Positions 41,594 through 51,522 of a DNA stretch of 64,000 nt are shown in pieces; the stretch's first letter is position 1; every line of letters starts with the position of its first letter. This DNA comes from Mortierella sp. BCC40632 (taxonomy: Eukaryota; Mortierellomycota; Mortierellomycetes; Mortierellales; Mortierellaceae): NCBI GenBank assembly GCA_011634665.1, contig WAEK01000011.1:62001-126000 (forward strand). The letters run 5' to 3'. The notes under the pieces are model-generated. The model was not told the DNA's origin, did not search any database, and saw only the letters and a program-made list of their open reading frames with translations. Position numbers and translations under genes: made by a program.

Positions 41594-42839
41594 CTAGTTC
41601 ACATCCGCCATAGCGCCAGACTCGGTCGCATTGTTTCCTTCATTAGCCTTCTGCTTGGCGAGGCTCTGCTGTGTGGTTGAAGAACCCGAGGCAGTCGACG
41701 CACTGGGGAGTCCTTCAATGCCGGCCATAATCCTTGCATGGCTCTCTTCCCGAATCATGTCCTGGTATCTATGCAGCTTGGCAACATCATGCAGCTTGAA
41801 TCCAAAAATCCTTGGCACATAACGATCCGTGCTCTTGGGCGGCACCAACTGTGGGTAAACCTGGAAGAGCATGTGAGGGAAACTGCAGCCAAAGTACGCA
41901 CCATCGATCGATGCATGGCGAGTCGACTTTGGATTATAAACGTCCTCACAACGGCAGCAGAAGAGCTTAACAGACTTTGAGAAGGGAACATCCGAAAGAG
42001 CGACTGGCAAGAGTGGGTGGTTGTGGCAAAGCACCCGTGGGCACCTTCCGAAATCGCACTTTTTGAACTTTTCAAGCTATTCAGTGATTTGTTTTTGTTT
42101 TTTGTTTTTGGGTAAACAACAGTTGGGTTAGACAAAGTAGCGATAATATATCCAAGAAGTCCGTGCGGATCCAATTGCCAGCACTGTCTTTCTCCTTGAC
42201 CATGAGACAAGAAGAAAAGAGAAAGAGAAAGAGAGAGAGGGAGGGAGAAGGAGGGAGAAGGAGGGAGAAGGAAGTCCTCGTAAAGCAGGGACAGAGACCG
42301 TACCATCTTTGTGAGCCCATGAGTAGTAATGATGAAGCGAGCATGGATCAATCCATAAAGGTGACGAGCAGACTTTTTCAACAATATCGCGCATCTCCTC
42401 GTCCAGGTTCTCGTCTAAAAGCACAATAGAATCACAAGGGGGAAAAAACGGGTTAGCATATCGGTTCCCCTATCCCAAGAACTGGGATTACAAAAAAAAA
42501 AAAAAAAGGCTATAACATTACCAAGGTTATCCGTGATCAAATCCAACGCTTGAGAGTAGTACTGGACCTCGGTGTTAAGTCCTGTGAGGTTGAACCTGTC
42601 CAGGATATAGTCTTCATCGACCTCACAAAAATACTCATTTCCCTTAGTGCCCAAGAACCAGTCGATCCAGTACTTTGTGTAGTCAGAATCAGATCCACTT
42701 GTGCAGTCTTCCACTATGGAATGACGACATTTTACGGAGACGAGAGAGGAAGAAAAGATGCAGATATGATATCAGGAGACATGTCAAGCATACGACAGGC
42801 CAGATAAACGAACAAACGGCCAGGAACTATTGACTCACT
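41594..42839 (-). CDS. CKB1: Casein kinase 2 regulatory (beta) subunit, with one apparent frameshift
   Basis: Regulatory subunit that dimerises through a zinc finger and holds two CK2 catalytic subunits. Exons: start base A at 42839 (end of a leader exon), 42713-42522, 42414-42304 and 42076-41594. The ATG appears only after splicing: A at 42839 joins TG at 42713-42712. Products read [27 protein letters not shown], the acidic [14 protein letters not shown], then [14 protein letters not shown], the zinc finger (CPRVLC, then CCRC), [14 protein letters not shown] and VPRIFGFKL. Between DIVEK and SARHLYG the frame shifts by one base inside an A5 run (complement of the T run at 42373-42377); with one A fewer the gene is intact, about 261 residues. 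Because both sides are highly conserved, a sequencing indel is the likelier explanation. A Ser/Thr/Ala-rich tail of about 50 residues follows the conserved core. Confidence 0.9.
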
Positions 42840-42864
42840 GTTTAGAGCTAGGGAGCAGAAAGTA

Positions 42865-42900
<36 letters not shown>

Positions 42901-43637
42901 GAGGTTTGGAATTGGGTTGTAAAGGATAGCAGCAAAAAAAAAAAAAAAAAAAAAGGGAGAAAGAGAAAGAAAGGCAAAGGTGGTGATGTTAGATTCTACA
43001 GGGGTTTTGTCACAAGGTCAATATACCCCGGAGAAAAGACAAAAGCGTCCCTCCCTAGCAGGGAGAGGAGGGGCTGAGTTTAGAGGAGCCCCAGGTATTA
43101 GAGTACCCTCGTCCCCAGGATGCAATATGTTCAGCCAAGGGAGACAATGAGAATCCTGGTCAGATGTGGGTGTGGAAAGCCATTATCCTTCCATCTGAAA
43201 AGAAAGAAAGATAAAAGATGGTGAAGCCCACAGGTGGTCGTTTGTTGGTTGATCCCTTTGTCCTCCCAGTGTACAGTCAAAAGCTGACGAATCAGATGCC
43301 AGAGTCTCTCATCCATGTCTGTTGGGTCAGTCCGCCTGGCTTGCTGGGAGTTAGACCATTACTATCAGCCGAGGATATACATACAGAAAAAAGTATAGAA
43401 TGCAGAGATGCAATGGGCTTGATGAAGGTAATGAGAAGCTTGAATGAATGGATGATGGGCTACAAAAGGAGCGTACTTTTGCTCTTCAAACCCTCTCTCC
43501 ATCTCTTGGTTTGCCACAAATAACGCAGAAACCCCGCTTTCGAGGGTCACAAGCCACCTCTAGGGAAAGCTGGTGTACTTTTTTTTTTTTTTTCTATATA
43601 CACTTGTACTTGTCAGAACAACGACTAACAGCTTTGT
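42840..43637. other. CK2-beta upstream region
   Basis: No supported gene. Two poly-A runs (42867-42899 and 42935-42954) lie within 120 bp of the CK2-beta leader-exon end. On the CK2-beta strand these are T tracts, a common feature of constitutive fungal promoters. Confidence 0.4.
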
Positions 43638-46255
43638 CTACTCGGACATTTCTGCGTCGCTCTCAACTCCCCCTTTATCATGCTCAAGACGCTTCAGTTT
43701 GGAGAACGAATCTTCATCCATCTTTCGTCTCTTGCTATGATGCCATGAAGCAGTCGCATCCGAGGGACGCCCAACACGCTCCAACCGGGGCTTCTTGTGC
43801 GGAGGCAGGATGCTGTATATATCATCTACCCGAGGGTCCATCAGGTTATCGTCGTCGTCGTCATTGTCTTGGGAGGGATTCCATGACGGAGATGCTTGCC
43901 TTGACGGCTGGCCATGCTCGCGGAAGAGGCGTCGGAATCCGGTTATCCACCTAGCACTATCCGTACCATTAGACTCTGCTGAGCCTTTAGAACCGCTTGG
44001 TGGTGATATCCCTAGATCCTGAAATAACTGAACGAATTGGCGCTGACGAATTGGGTCCCTGCCGAGAAATACAACAATGTAGCTGTGGACTTCGGAATAC
44101 TTCTGCTAGTGATGATGTTCCATGATGAGACAATTTTACCAGTCAATATAACAAAAAAAGAGATGAAGGTCATTGTAGGTCTCCTTCTGAGAACTCGTAT
44201 CAATTCAAGAACAACATGTTCACCTTGCTTACTGTGTCCCCTCCATTTGCCTGTTCAAATTTTAGTCCGGACATAACAACGCAAGGCCAATCTGCCAGCT
44301 CTGTCCTGCCAAACCAAGTTGATGATGTTGGTATCAAAGTGATGGCCTCGACAACATTTCCTATAGTAGGTTCATGAGCACATTTGGAATGAGAATACGA
44401 GGCATTAGCTTCGAGAGGGAACGAGGGGATGGGGGGTCACAAATGTAATAAACAAGACATTATGCCTACAAGAGTTTGAGAAGAAATTACCTGCAGCAAA
44501 CTCCTCCCACAACTTTGAATTCATGTGGCCTGCAAGACGAGTGTCGTCTAATAGAACAACTTCTGCCTCCGTCTCATAACGACGCTTGGATGGAAGTATA
44601 GGAACATGTAGGAAACATGACTGAATCGGTATGTAGCTAGGAGCTACACCAAGATTGCTTGGATTTGATTCCGGGATTTGCCATGATTCGCTATCCATAA
44701 TATGAGGGAACGGTACTGATATTGGACACTCTAGCTCTGTTCCCTCAAACGTCGCCGAGTCCATCTGAGGAACTCCTCCAAAGAACTTTAGGACACGCTC
44801 GATTACAACGAATGGAGCATTGAACCTCCTCTGGTCAGATAACAGATCCGAGTACCGATCCTTGAATGCCATTGTCCCTGAGGGTTGAGACGAATTTGAA
44901 GGGTTTGGATTTTGTCCGCACTGAGTAGGAGCAAGAACTTGAGTTGATTGTAGTTTAGCCTCCATGGACACTGGCAGAGAAGCACCATTCTGGGAGAATA
45001 CAAGTTGGGTAGAATGATGGGACTGTGTAATTAATGGTGTATATTGCTGTAGTGGTGGTGGTGGTGGTGATTGTGATTGTGATTGTGGCAGCAGAGACAT
45101 CTGGGGTTGTGGTTGAGAATGAGGTTGTGGTAGGAAAGACAGCTGGGGTTGGGGTTGATTTCCTGCTATTGGTATTGATTGCCGATGCTGTTGCTGCTGC
45201 TGCTGTTGCTGCTGTTGCTGTTGTTGCTGTTGTTGCTGTGTTGTTGTTGTTGTTGTTGTTGTTGTTGCAGTCGCTGTTGCTGTAGTCGCTGTTGCTGTAG
45301 TCGCTGCTGTTGCTGTAGTCGTTGCTGTTGCTGTTGTTGCTGCTGTTGTTGTTGTGCTATCTCATTCATTAAAACAGTGGTAACAAACTCGGACGTCATG
45401 TCCTCCACATCGATACGACTGCTAACTCCTGGGCCATGTTGACCCTGCCATGCCTTTAAAACACGCTTCCACAGCTCAGGTGCTACAGACACTCTCTGTA
45501 GGACTGTTGGCTGTAACTGAACGGAAACCTCTGCAAGCGCCTTGCATACCGACTCTGATCTAGGCCGAACAGGTGTCTCGGAGAGTTCCTGGAGTAGAAA
45601 AAGAAAGAGAAGAAGAAAATAAAGGTTGATAGGTTTTCTCTCGAAATCCAAATTTGATCACTCGAGTCGAATCTTGTGTATCTTACCTGCAACAACTCGG
45701 CATATTCAATCTAATGCATAAAGATAAAGGCAAGACCACAGTGATGCACACTCGTGAGTTAAAGGAAGAACGCAAGGGGCAAGAAGGGGGGAGGGGAAGA
45801 GAGAAGGGAAAGGGGGCAGGGGAGGGGGAGGAAGGGGGATATAGCCTACTCACCAACAATGCTTTCCTTGGTTTGGCGATATCCCACTGATGCTTACAGA
45901 ACTCGCCCTCGGTGCGAAAACGGGTATCACTTTTCCATATTCGATTCAGAATGATCTCGCGAAATGCTAAGAGGCTCACTTCGAACTGTGATGGGGCCAA
46001 CCCAGCAGATGAATTTGTCTGTCGGCACCGTCTAGAGGGAATGCCGTGTTTAATGATAGATGGGTCAATCTAGAAAGAAAGAAAGAAAGAAAAAAACGGA
46101 TCGCATTCTCCTATCAGCATCTTCATCCGGCAAAGCTAGTAACAATGCGACTGGGAATGAGTAAACGGCACCTTTTCAAGCTGCTTTTGTAAAGGCGTTT
46201 GTCGTGGCCGCGACAGATCGCTCACGGTCAAGTAGTCTGAGGTTGGACGTTCCAT
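43638..46255 (-). CDS. Gln-rich protein of unknown function, with one apparent frameshift in the polyQ tract
   Basis: Six exons: 46255-46172, 46069-45854, 45710-45687 (24 nt), 45588-44491, 44360-44233 and 44102-43638, about 671 residues when one base missing in the CAA repeat near 45240 is allowed for. The N-terminal 110 residues look conserved and helical (FEVSLLAFREIILNRIW, EGEFCKHQWDIAKPRKALL). A polyQ/Leu-Arg region follows, then Pro/Gln-rich sequence, then a second ordered part (HSYIVVFLGRDPIRQRQFV, LFQDLGI) and a Lys/Arg-rich C-terminus with KKPRLERVGR and SKRRKMDED, likely nuclear signals. The composition suggests a nuclear regulator such as a coactivator subunit, but I recognise no named domain and assign no function. 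The first exon could have a further upstream partner, because an in-frame CCAG acceptor lies just before the ATG. Confidence 0.72.
45190..45360. repeat. CAG/CAA (polyQ-coding) repeat
   Basis: Dense CAA/CAG triplets on the minus strand, interrupted by regularly placed CGACTA (Arg-Leu) units, lie inside the Gln-rich gene. A single missing base at about 45240 changes the frame from Gln to Ser/Asn; downstream of it the Gln frame continues seamlessly. Confidence 0.9.
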
Positions 46256-47342
46256 TGGACAATGTCGAATTCCCAAGTCCCTGAGTTTGGGCTGGAGAGA
46301 ACAAGAGGAAGAGACAAAGAAGCGAGAGAAAGGAGACTGAGCTCCATTATAAAGCGCTGTGCACAAACCCACTGAGGGGCTGAGTGTTTCCGCCTCTGCC
46401 ACAGAATTGAACTCTGTAGAATCCCCGACGGCGATTCACGCCTCTCAGACCCTTCTCCTTGAGCCCAAGGCTAAGCAGTGGTCGTAGCTCTCATAACTGA
46501 CGACCACCTGAAAACAATAGACTTCTTTGCTCTTGTATAGGATTCGTTCTATTCTCAAAAGGTGAAGGATCAAGATTGAGTGATCTATTCGTCCAGAGAA
46601 AACTTAACCCCTGTAGACTCTCCATCACACCCAGCCGCTGGTATAACCATGCTATTTCTGGAGGCTCGCCATTGTGAAGATTAAACACAACTCTTCGAGC
46701 TGGCTAACATGGAACTTCTCAGAAATCGGGTTCCTACTGCTACTGTGCTACTCGTGGTCTCAAAGACCCCCTCTCTTTGGCCCTTTGCTCCTCTTCCTCC
46801 TGCCAGTACACTGTTGGAGAAAGGGGAGAAAAGATTGCAATGCTCCAGTGGCATATATTCCGATGACTGCTCTCTACACTATGAATCCAAACAGTCGCGC
46901 CATATTTTTTTTTCTATCGTTTCTTTTCAACAGGAAATGGAGAAGAGAGAGTCAGGTGCATCTCGGCGCCAAACGTCTTCATGAGTCGATTTCAGTAACT
47001 TCGATTTCGTAATAAGAGAGAACCTCTACAGAAATGTTCGCAGAAAAAGAATTCAAATGTCTAGCTATGATAGTAAGCCGCAAAAAATAATGAATGGATC
47101 ATGGAATCGCAGAGTCTTTCCATGACACCCATCGATGGAATCGACCCCCTCCCAGACTTCAGCAGTCTATCAGTGGTAGGCGAAACAGCACAGGTTGACT
47201 TCGGATTCTCTACTGATGATAGCCATGATCATTTCAAAAAAAGTCAGACCAATAAAAGATGCCACAAGGAACACTGCGAGAAAATAGTGAAAGAAAGTGT
47301 GGTTGTGCAAGTATGAATGGAACATGATAGAAAGGGAGAAAG

Positions 47343-47374
<32 letters not shown>

Positions 47375-49102
47375 TAGCAAACCAGTGGAGGTGGGCCAAA
47401 GATTATCGAAACGTTGAGCTTACCGAAAGCAATGAGTCAAAGAAGCATGGCTTGTGGGTAAAAGATGGCCCAGGAAAGACCCCAGTTCGGCATTCCATGA
47501 TTTGAACTAAAAACGATCTCTGCGTTATGCAAAAGGATTGGTTTGTATTATTTGACAACCAGGCCCCTAAATACACTTTACATGTCAAAGCTGTCCTAAG
47601 AAACAGAGGAAACTTGGATAGGTAGTGAAGAGATACTCCTCCCCTCGCAGCAATAGACTGTCCAGGAGAGCGGGATGCGTGAAAATCGTCGAGAGTGGTC
47701 TATCTTCCAGAAGATGTGAGATCTGAATATCGACCAGAGTGTGTTGTGGCTGTGTGAAGGTGTGAAGAGTCCATGCCATCAAAACGCGCTGCAATCCAAA
47801 ATGCATTAATTTTATTTTTTGGTCTTTTGGGAAACACCATCCTTTGACCTCATGAACTGTTGATGTCGAACATACCCTTTCTGTTTCTGTAAAAACTTAT
47901 TGTCATGAGAAAAATACCAAAGGATGGGGGAATACGCTGGTCTTTTTACGAAATGGTCAGTTCTTCTGAATATAGGTGGGTACAACCATATCACTTCCTT
48001 GACGCCATTACCCCATTATGGAGGCCCACACCTTTCGGTAGACTCGGCCGCTCTAGGTATTGGATTACCCCTTGTTCACCAAACCATCCTCCTGGAGAGA
48101 GGATAGCATTATGATTGTGAGTAACCAGTTTTTTTTTTGAGATTGGAGGCCATGGAAAGACAGGCAGGGTACAGCCCTATGCCTTTCGTACCCATTACCC
48201 CTGGCCAGCTCATACGGGTGTATTGGGTTCCAAAAATCAACCCCAACACTTCTTCTGGGCTAGATGTCTTATGGAGGCGTGCTGTCATTAGCTGTTGAAA
48301 GAGAGGTAGCCAGGTATTTTAACTGATTCTCTTAAGACGTGAGATTGTCAGGATAGGGGTGAAACGATCACACAACGCTTTCAATTCCTTGGTACTGCTC
48401 ATACGATCATTGCAACTCTTGAAGATCAGTCTGGACACCAGTGGATCGGTCTTTTGAACATCTTGAACTATGGTGCAAAAAGAACTACGCAATGCTAATT
48501 GCGGTGTGCTGATAACCCCACAGTCGCGAATGTATCTCGTCACTGCCAACATTAGCGCTGGCATTGATTCCCTTCTTACGATTCAATGTATGACTAGCGC
48601 AAAGGTAAATCCATGCTCTTTACGGAGAACTTTGGTTGCAATTAACATGAAGTACAGACTACACTCTTCTCGCTACTGTGCCAAAAATCGAACCAGATTA
48701 GGGTAGCAGCAAGGGAACTTAGGTTTAGGGACTGGGAGAGTACGAGCTCAGTCTCCCTCAAATTGGAACCTAGAGAGAAGCATAAACTTAAAGGTCTTGA
48801 GGACTAGAATGAGCGCTTTGGTACTGAACATCCTAGTATATATATAAACGACGCGATTTGAGTAGATAGAGGTCGGTACGTATTGGACGAAAATTGTAAG
48901 GCGATGAAGGATAGTGCAGTGGATAAGCGAGATCCGGGCACTGTAAAAAAAAAAAAAAAAAAAAAAAAAAGGATGTGTCTAACTGCAGTACTGTACTGCC
49001 ATTAGCTAACCACAGTACAGGGCATAAGATTGATTCCAAATATTAGCCAACAGTTTTTTTGGTCTGGAAAATGCCTCAAGCTCCGTGCACACACAGCACT
49101 CT
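46256..49102. other. Gene-poor region with short, unassembled open frames
   Basis: No complete gene. Besides the LRR-like fragments on the minus strand described separately, it holds a poly-A run at 47344-47371 and another at 48943-48970. A 71-codon plus-strand frame at 47101-47316 has no domain or splice support. The stretch 47900-48300 reads without stops for 50-70 codons in several frames but shows nothing recognisable. Confidence 0.4.
46480..48607 (-). pseudogene. Possible decayed LRR/F-box-type gene fragments
   Basis: Minus-strand fragments in different frames carry the spacing of leucine-rich repeats without forming one gene. Examples are EIAWLYQRLGVMESLQGLSF around 46600-46660, SHLLEDRPLSTIFTHPALLD around 47670-47740, and SRLIFKSCNDRMSS near 48400. 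Large F-box/LRR families are common in Mortierella-type fungi, and these pieces look like their usual 'number of repeats, then long-range comparison' style. Frames are broken by several stops and I could not join them by splice sites. This is a weak call; a profile search would be decisive. Confidence 0.25.
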
Positions 49103-49655
49103 AACAGGCCCTCCTCAAGGACAACAAACAGCAAGCAGCGAAGCCAAACCCAGCAGCAACTTCAGATGCCAATCATAAGCGAATGCACAAGATTTGGGAT
49201 CACCCTCCGTATATTGTGGTGTCCAAAGTGGAGGTGACATTTGGTTGGATGTGGCCCACCCCTGGCTACGGTCCCTTTTTAGACATGCCAGGGGAGTACA
49301 CTCCTCCAGCTTCGCGCGCAAGACCGAAGCCGCCTGACATCAGGCGGCAAACGTCGCTGACGTAGACCTGCTTGATTGGGAGCCGCTCTCCTCGGACCCT
49401 TTGCCCTAGTTGTAGATCCTGCCTTTTGACTTGCCCCCTCTGCGGGTGCTCTTTGTACCTAATCTTTTCCCTTTCTCTGCATTTGTATTTTAAGTAGCTA
49501 TATCGTTTCTGGGATACCCTCCACCTTTTCCTTCTTCTCTCTACTCTTCTGTTGTAGGGTAGTGTAGTTTTGAGAACTAGCTGGCCACGTCCGCAGACCG
49601 TGGGACGAGTGCGCGCCGACGAATAAAACCCCTAACGGGGCCTACAAAAAAAAAA
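49103..49655 (+). mobile_element. 5'-truncated retroposed element tail (probable LINE 3' end)
   Basis: A short open frame (about 49103-49365, ending with RRQTSLT) is followed by a 260-nt untranslated region. That region ends in AATAAA (49622-49627), a small CCCC/GGGG hairpin (49629-49640) and a run of ten A (49646-49655). A stop-proximal perfect hairpin with 9-bp GCCGCCTGA arms lies at 49329-49348. A polyadenylation signal directly followed by genomic A10 is what retroposition of a truncated transcript leaves. No RT motif is visible in the short coding part, so the LINE assignment is inferred from structure and from the full LINE nearby. The left boundary is approximate. Confidence 0.45.
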
Positions 49656-49814
49656 GTAAATCTGGAAAATTTTGGGACCCAGGTTAGGACCTGTGAGGCC
49701 CAAGAGGTTCTACACGCACTAACTCCGTGTAAAAAAATCTCGCTGTGGTACTACAGCTTGACACATTCCTGAAGTTTGAACCATGGGTCAGACTTGCAAA
49801 AAGCAAAAGATAAT
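49656..49814. other. Short spacer 3' of the tRNA gene
   Basis: No feature beyond a probable Pol III terminator: immediately after the tRNA on the minus strand the sequence is ATTATCTTTTGC (plus strand 49803-49814), containing a T4 run. Confidence 0.4.
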
Positions 49815-49884
49815 GCGTGGTCCGGGAATCGAACCCGGGTCTACCGCGTGGCAGGCGGTAATTATACCACTAAACCAACCACGC
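49815..49884 (-). tRNA. tRNA-Gly-GCC: tRNA-Gly (anticodon GCC)
   Basis: Seventy bases fold as a cloverleaf on the minus strand. The acceptor stem is GCGTGGT with ACCACGC (7 of 7 pairs). The D arm has GTTTAGTGGT, the anticodon stem is ACCGC/GCGGT with loop CTGCCAC (anticodon GCC at 49850-49852), and the T arm is CCGGG/CCCGG around TTCGAAT. The A box (TGGTTTAGTGG) and B box (GGTTCGAATCC) needed for Pol III are intact. There is no intron and CCA is not encoded. A LINE 5' region begins directly on its 5' side and a retroposed tail lies 160 bp beyond its 3' side. Confidence 0.97.
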
Positions 49885-50161
49885 TTTTCAGATATTTGTC
49901 GTTCCACCGATACCATCGAATTCCTATTCTTCATTATTTCCAGCTAAATCATTATTTCCATAGTCTTTCTCCCTCTCTATCCGCCCAACGGCGCCCACCC
50001 TGGCGTCTCAGAGCCGCCCTGGTCTTCTATAAACTCACTTTCTACCACGCTACTGCCAACAGTGGGCGTGAATATTCATTCAGATCAAAGAACAACCATC
50101 GAAGTGGCAGCCCCACACAACCACAACCACCCTCCCCTCCCCCCCCTTTTTCCCTATCATC

Positions 50162-50166
50162 CCTAC
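50162..50166. repeat. Target-site duplication, left copy (CCTAC)
   Basis: CCTAC immediately before the 5' LTR equals the five bases immediately after the 3' LTR (56181-56185). Five base pairs is the usual duplication made by Ty3-type integrases. Confidence 0.85.
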
Positions 50167-50240
50167 TGCAGCAGTATATAAATACCTCTCACCACCCTCT
50201 AATAAACGGCAGTTCATTCTCAACCATCGTTCCTGTTATA
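50167..50240 (+). repeat. 5' LTR of the chromovirus, 74 bp
   Basis: Starts TGCAGCAG and ends CCTGTTATA; identical over all 74 bases to 56107-56180. It contains a TATA-type box (TATATAAATA, 50175-50184) and AATAAA (50201-50206), so promoter and polyadenylation signal are both packed into it. The end is TA, not the usual CA. LTRs of Ty3-type elements are generally a few hundred bases, so this is exceptionally short. Confidence 0.93.
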
Positions 50241-51383
50241 TGATAGCAAAGGAATTTTTTTCCACCCCTGACACCCTGAACATTGCTTTTCAAGTTGACC
50301 TCCCCCCGTCGCCCCCGTCTTCCCCGTCCACCGCCCTAACCCTGTCCCCTGCTCTCTCCCACACCCCCACACCCCCTACCAAACGACCCCCTGTCCCTAC
50401 TCGACCCCCCCTGTCCGCCGCATTCGACCGTTTGTCTATCACCATGTCTACCGTTGCTCCCACCACACCTTCACATAAGTACCCCCCTTCCAGACAAATT
50501 CAAAGGAGGTCGCGATGGATTTTCTGCACAAGCATGGTTAAAAAGCGTTAGACGCTACCTCCTCGCCACCTCCGTCCCCGAGAACATCCAAACAATTGTC
50601 GCAGTTTCACTTTTGGATGTGGACGCGGCATGTTGGTTCGATGGATCAGGATTGAGCGACACTGCCTCCTTCATAGACTTTTGAGAAAGACTTCTCCGAG
50701 ATGTACATCCCTGCCGACTTCACACGCACCATCCGCTCCAAGTTGTTCAACCTACGAATGACTTCTACTGTCGAGACCTATGTTACCGAGTCAAAAGACT
50801 TCTTACTGCCTTACTGACCGAAGCTAAAACCGCCGAAGTCAGAGCTGATATCGAGAATACGGCCCACATCAGATTTGTCGATGGCTGCCCTAAAGCTCTC
50901 CAACAACTCCTGGAGGCCTTGTTCATCTCCAAGGATCTCTCTGTCTACGAGCTCTTCGCTGCAGCTGAGAAGTTCGACCGAATCTACAACTTCCAACCAG
51001 ACCACGCTGGTACCAAAAGTAAGAATACAACGAACACCCAACCTTCTGTCGTTGCTTCCAACTTCCAGCCCCAGCACCAATCGCCCATGGCCATGGAAGT
51101 GGACAATCTTCGGTTCGAGATTAATGCCCTCAGGAAGGAAAATAATAGGCTCAAGCAAAACGGCAATAATCGTCAGAATAAAACAGGCCTCAAACCCCTC
51201 TCCCCTTCTGAGCGCCAATGGTTGCGAGACAATAACGGCTGCTTCAAATGCCGTGAGTTGGGTCACCATCAACGAGATTGCCACGTCAACAAAACCCCAT
51301 CCCGGCCCGCAAGACTAAACAACATATCGGTTAATGAGGACTCCTCCCCAGAGTCGGGAAAAGTCTCCGGCAATCAGGATTAG
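50240..51383 (+). CDS. gag: Gag (capsid/nucleocapsid) of the chromovirus, frame-interrupted
   Basis: An ATG at 50240 uses the last base of the 5' LTR; a second in-frame ATG at 50444 (MSTVAPTT) is the more conventional start. After a Pro/Ser/Thr-rich leader, the capsid-like part begins at LPDKFKGG and continues FSAQAWLKSVRRYLLAT. It is read in three frames because of one-base shifts near 50478 (C6 run), 50682 (T4 run) and 50793. The nucleocapsid has CFKCRELGHHQRDC, a CX2CX4HX4C zinc knuckle at about 51240-51281, preceded by a Leu-rich heptad stretch (DNLRFEINALRKENNRLKQ). Gag forms the particle that encloses the RNA; the knuckle binds it. Confidence 0.82.
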
Positions 51384-51522
51384 TCCAGGACCTGATTGCC
51401 GATGCCCCCCCTCTCTTGTTCTCTGGACAAGGGGAGTGTACTAGTTCCAGAGTTAAGTTGTAGTTCTTCTGAATTAAAAATTAAGCTCCAAAACCAAAAC
51501 ACTTCCCCTTCGAACATTCCTC

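Noticed and set aside
49885..50166. Independent gene or second LTR between the tRNA and the chromovirus
   Set aside because: No similarity to the 74-bp LTR and no coding frame; pyrimidine-rich leader sequence continuous with the LINE ORF1 leader once the insertion is removed.
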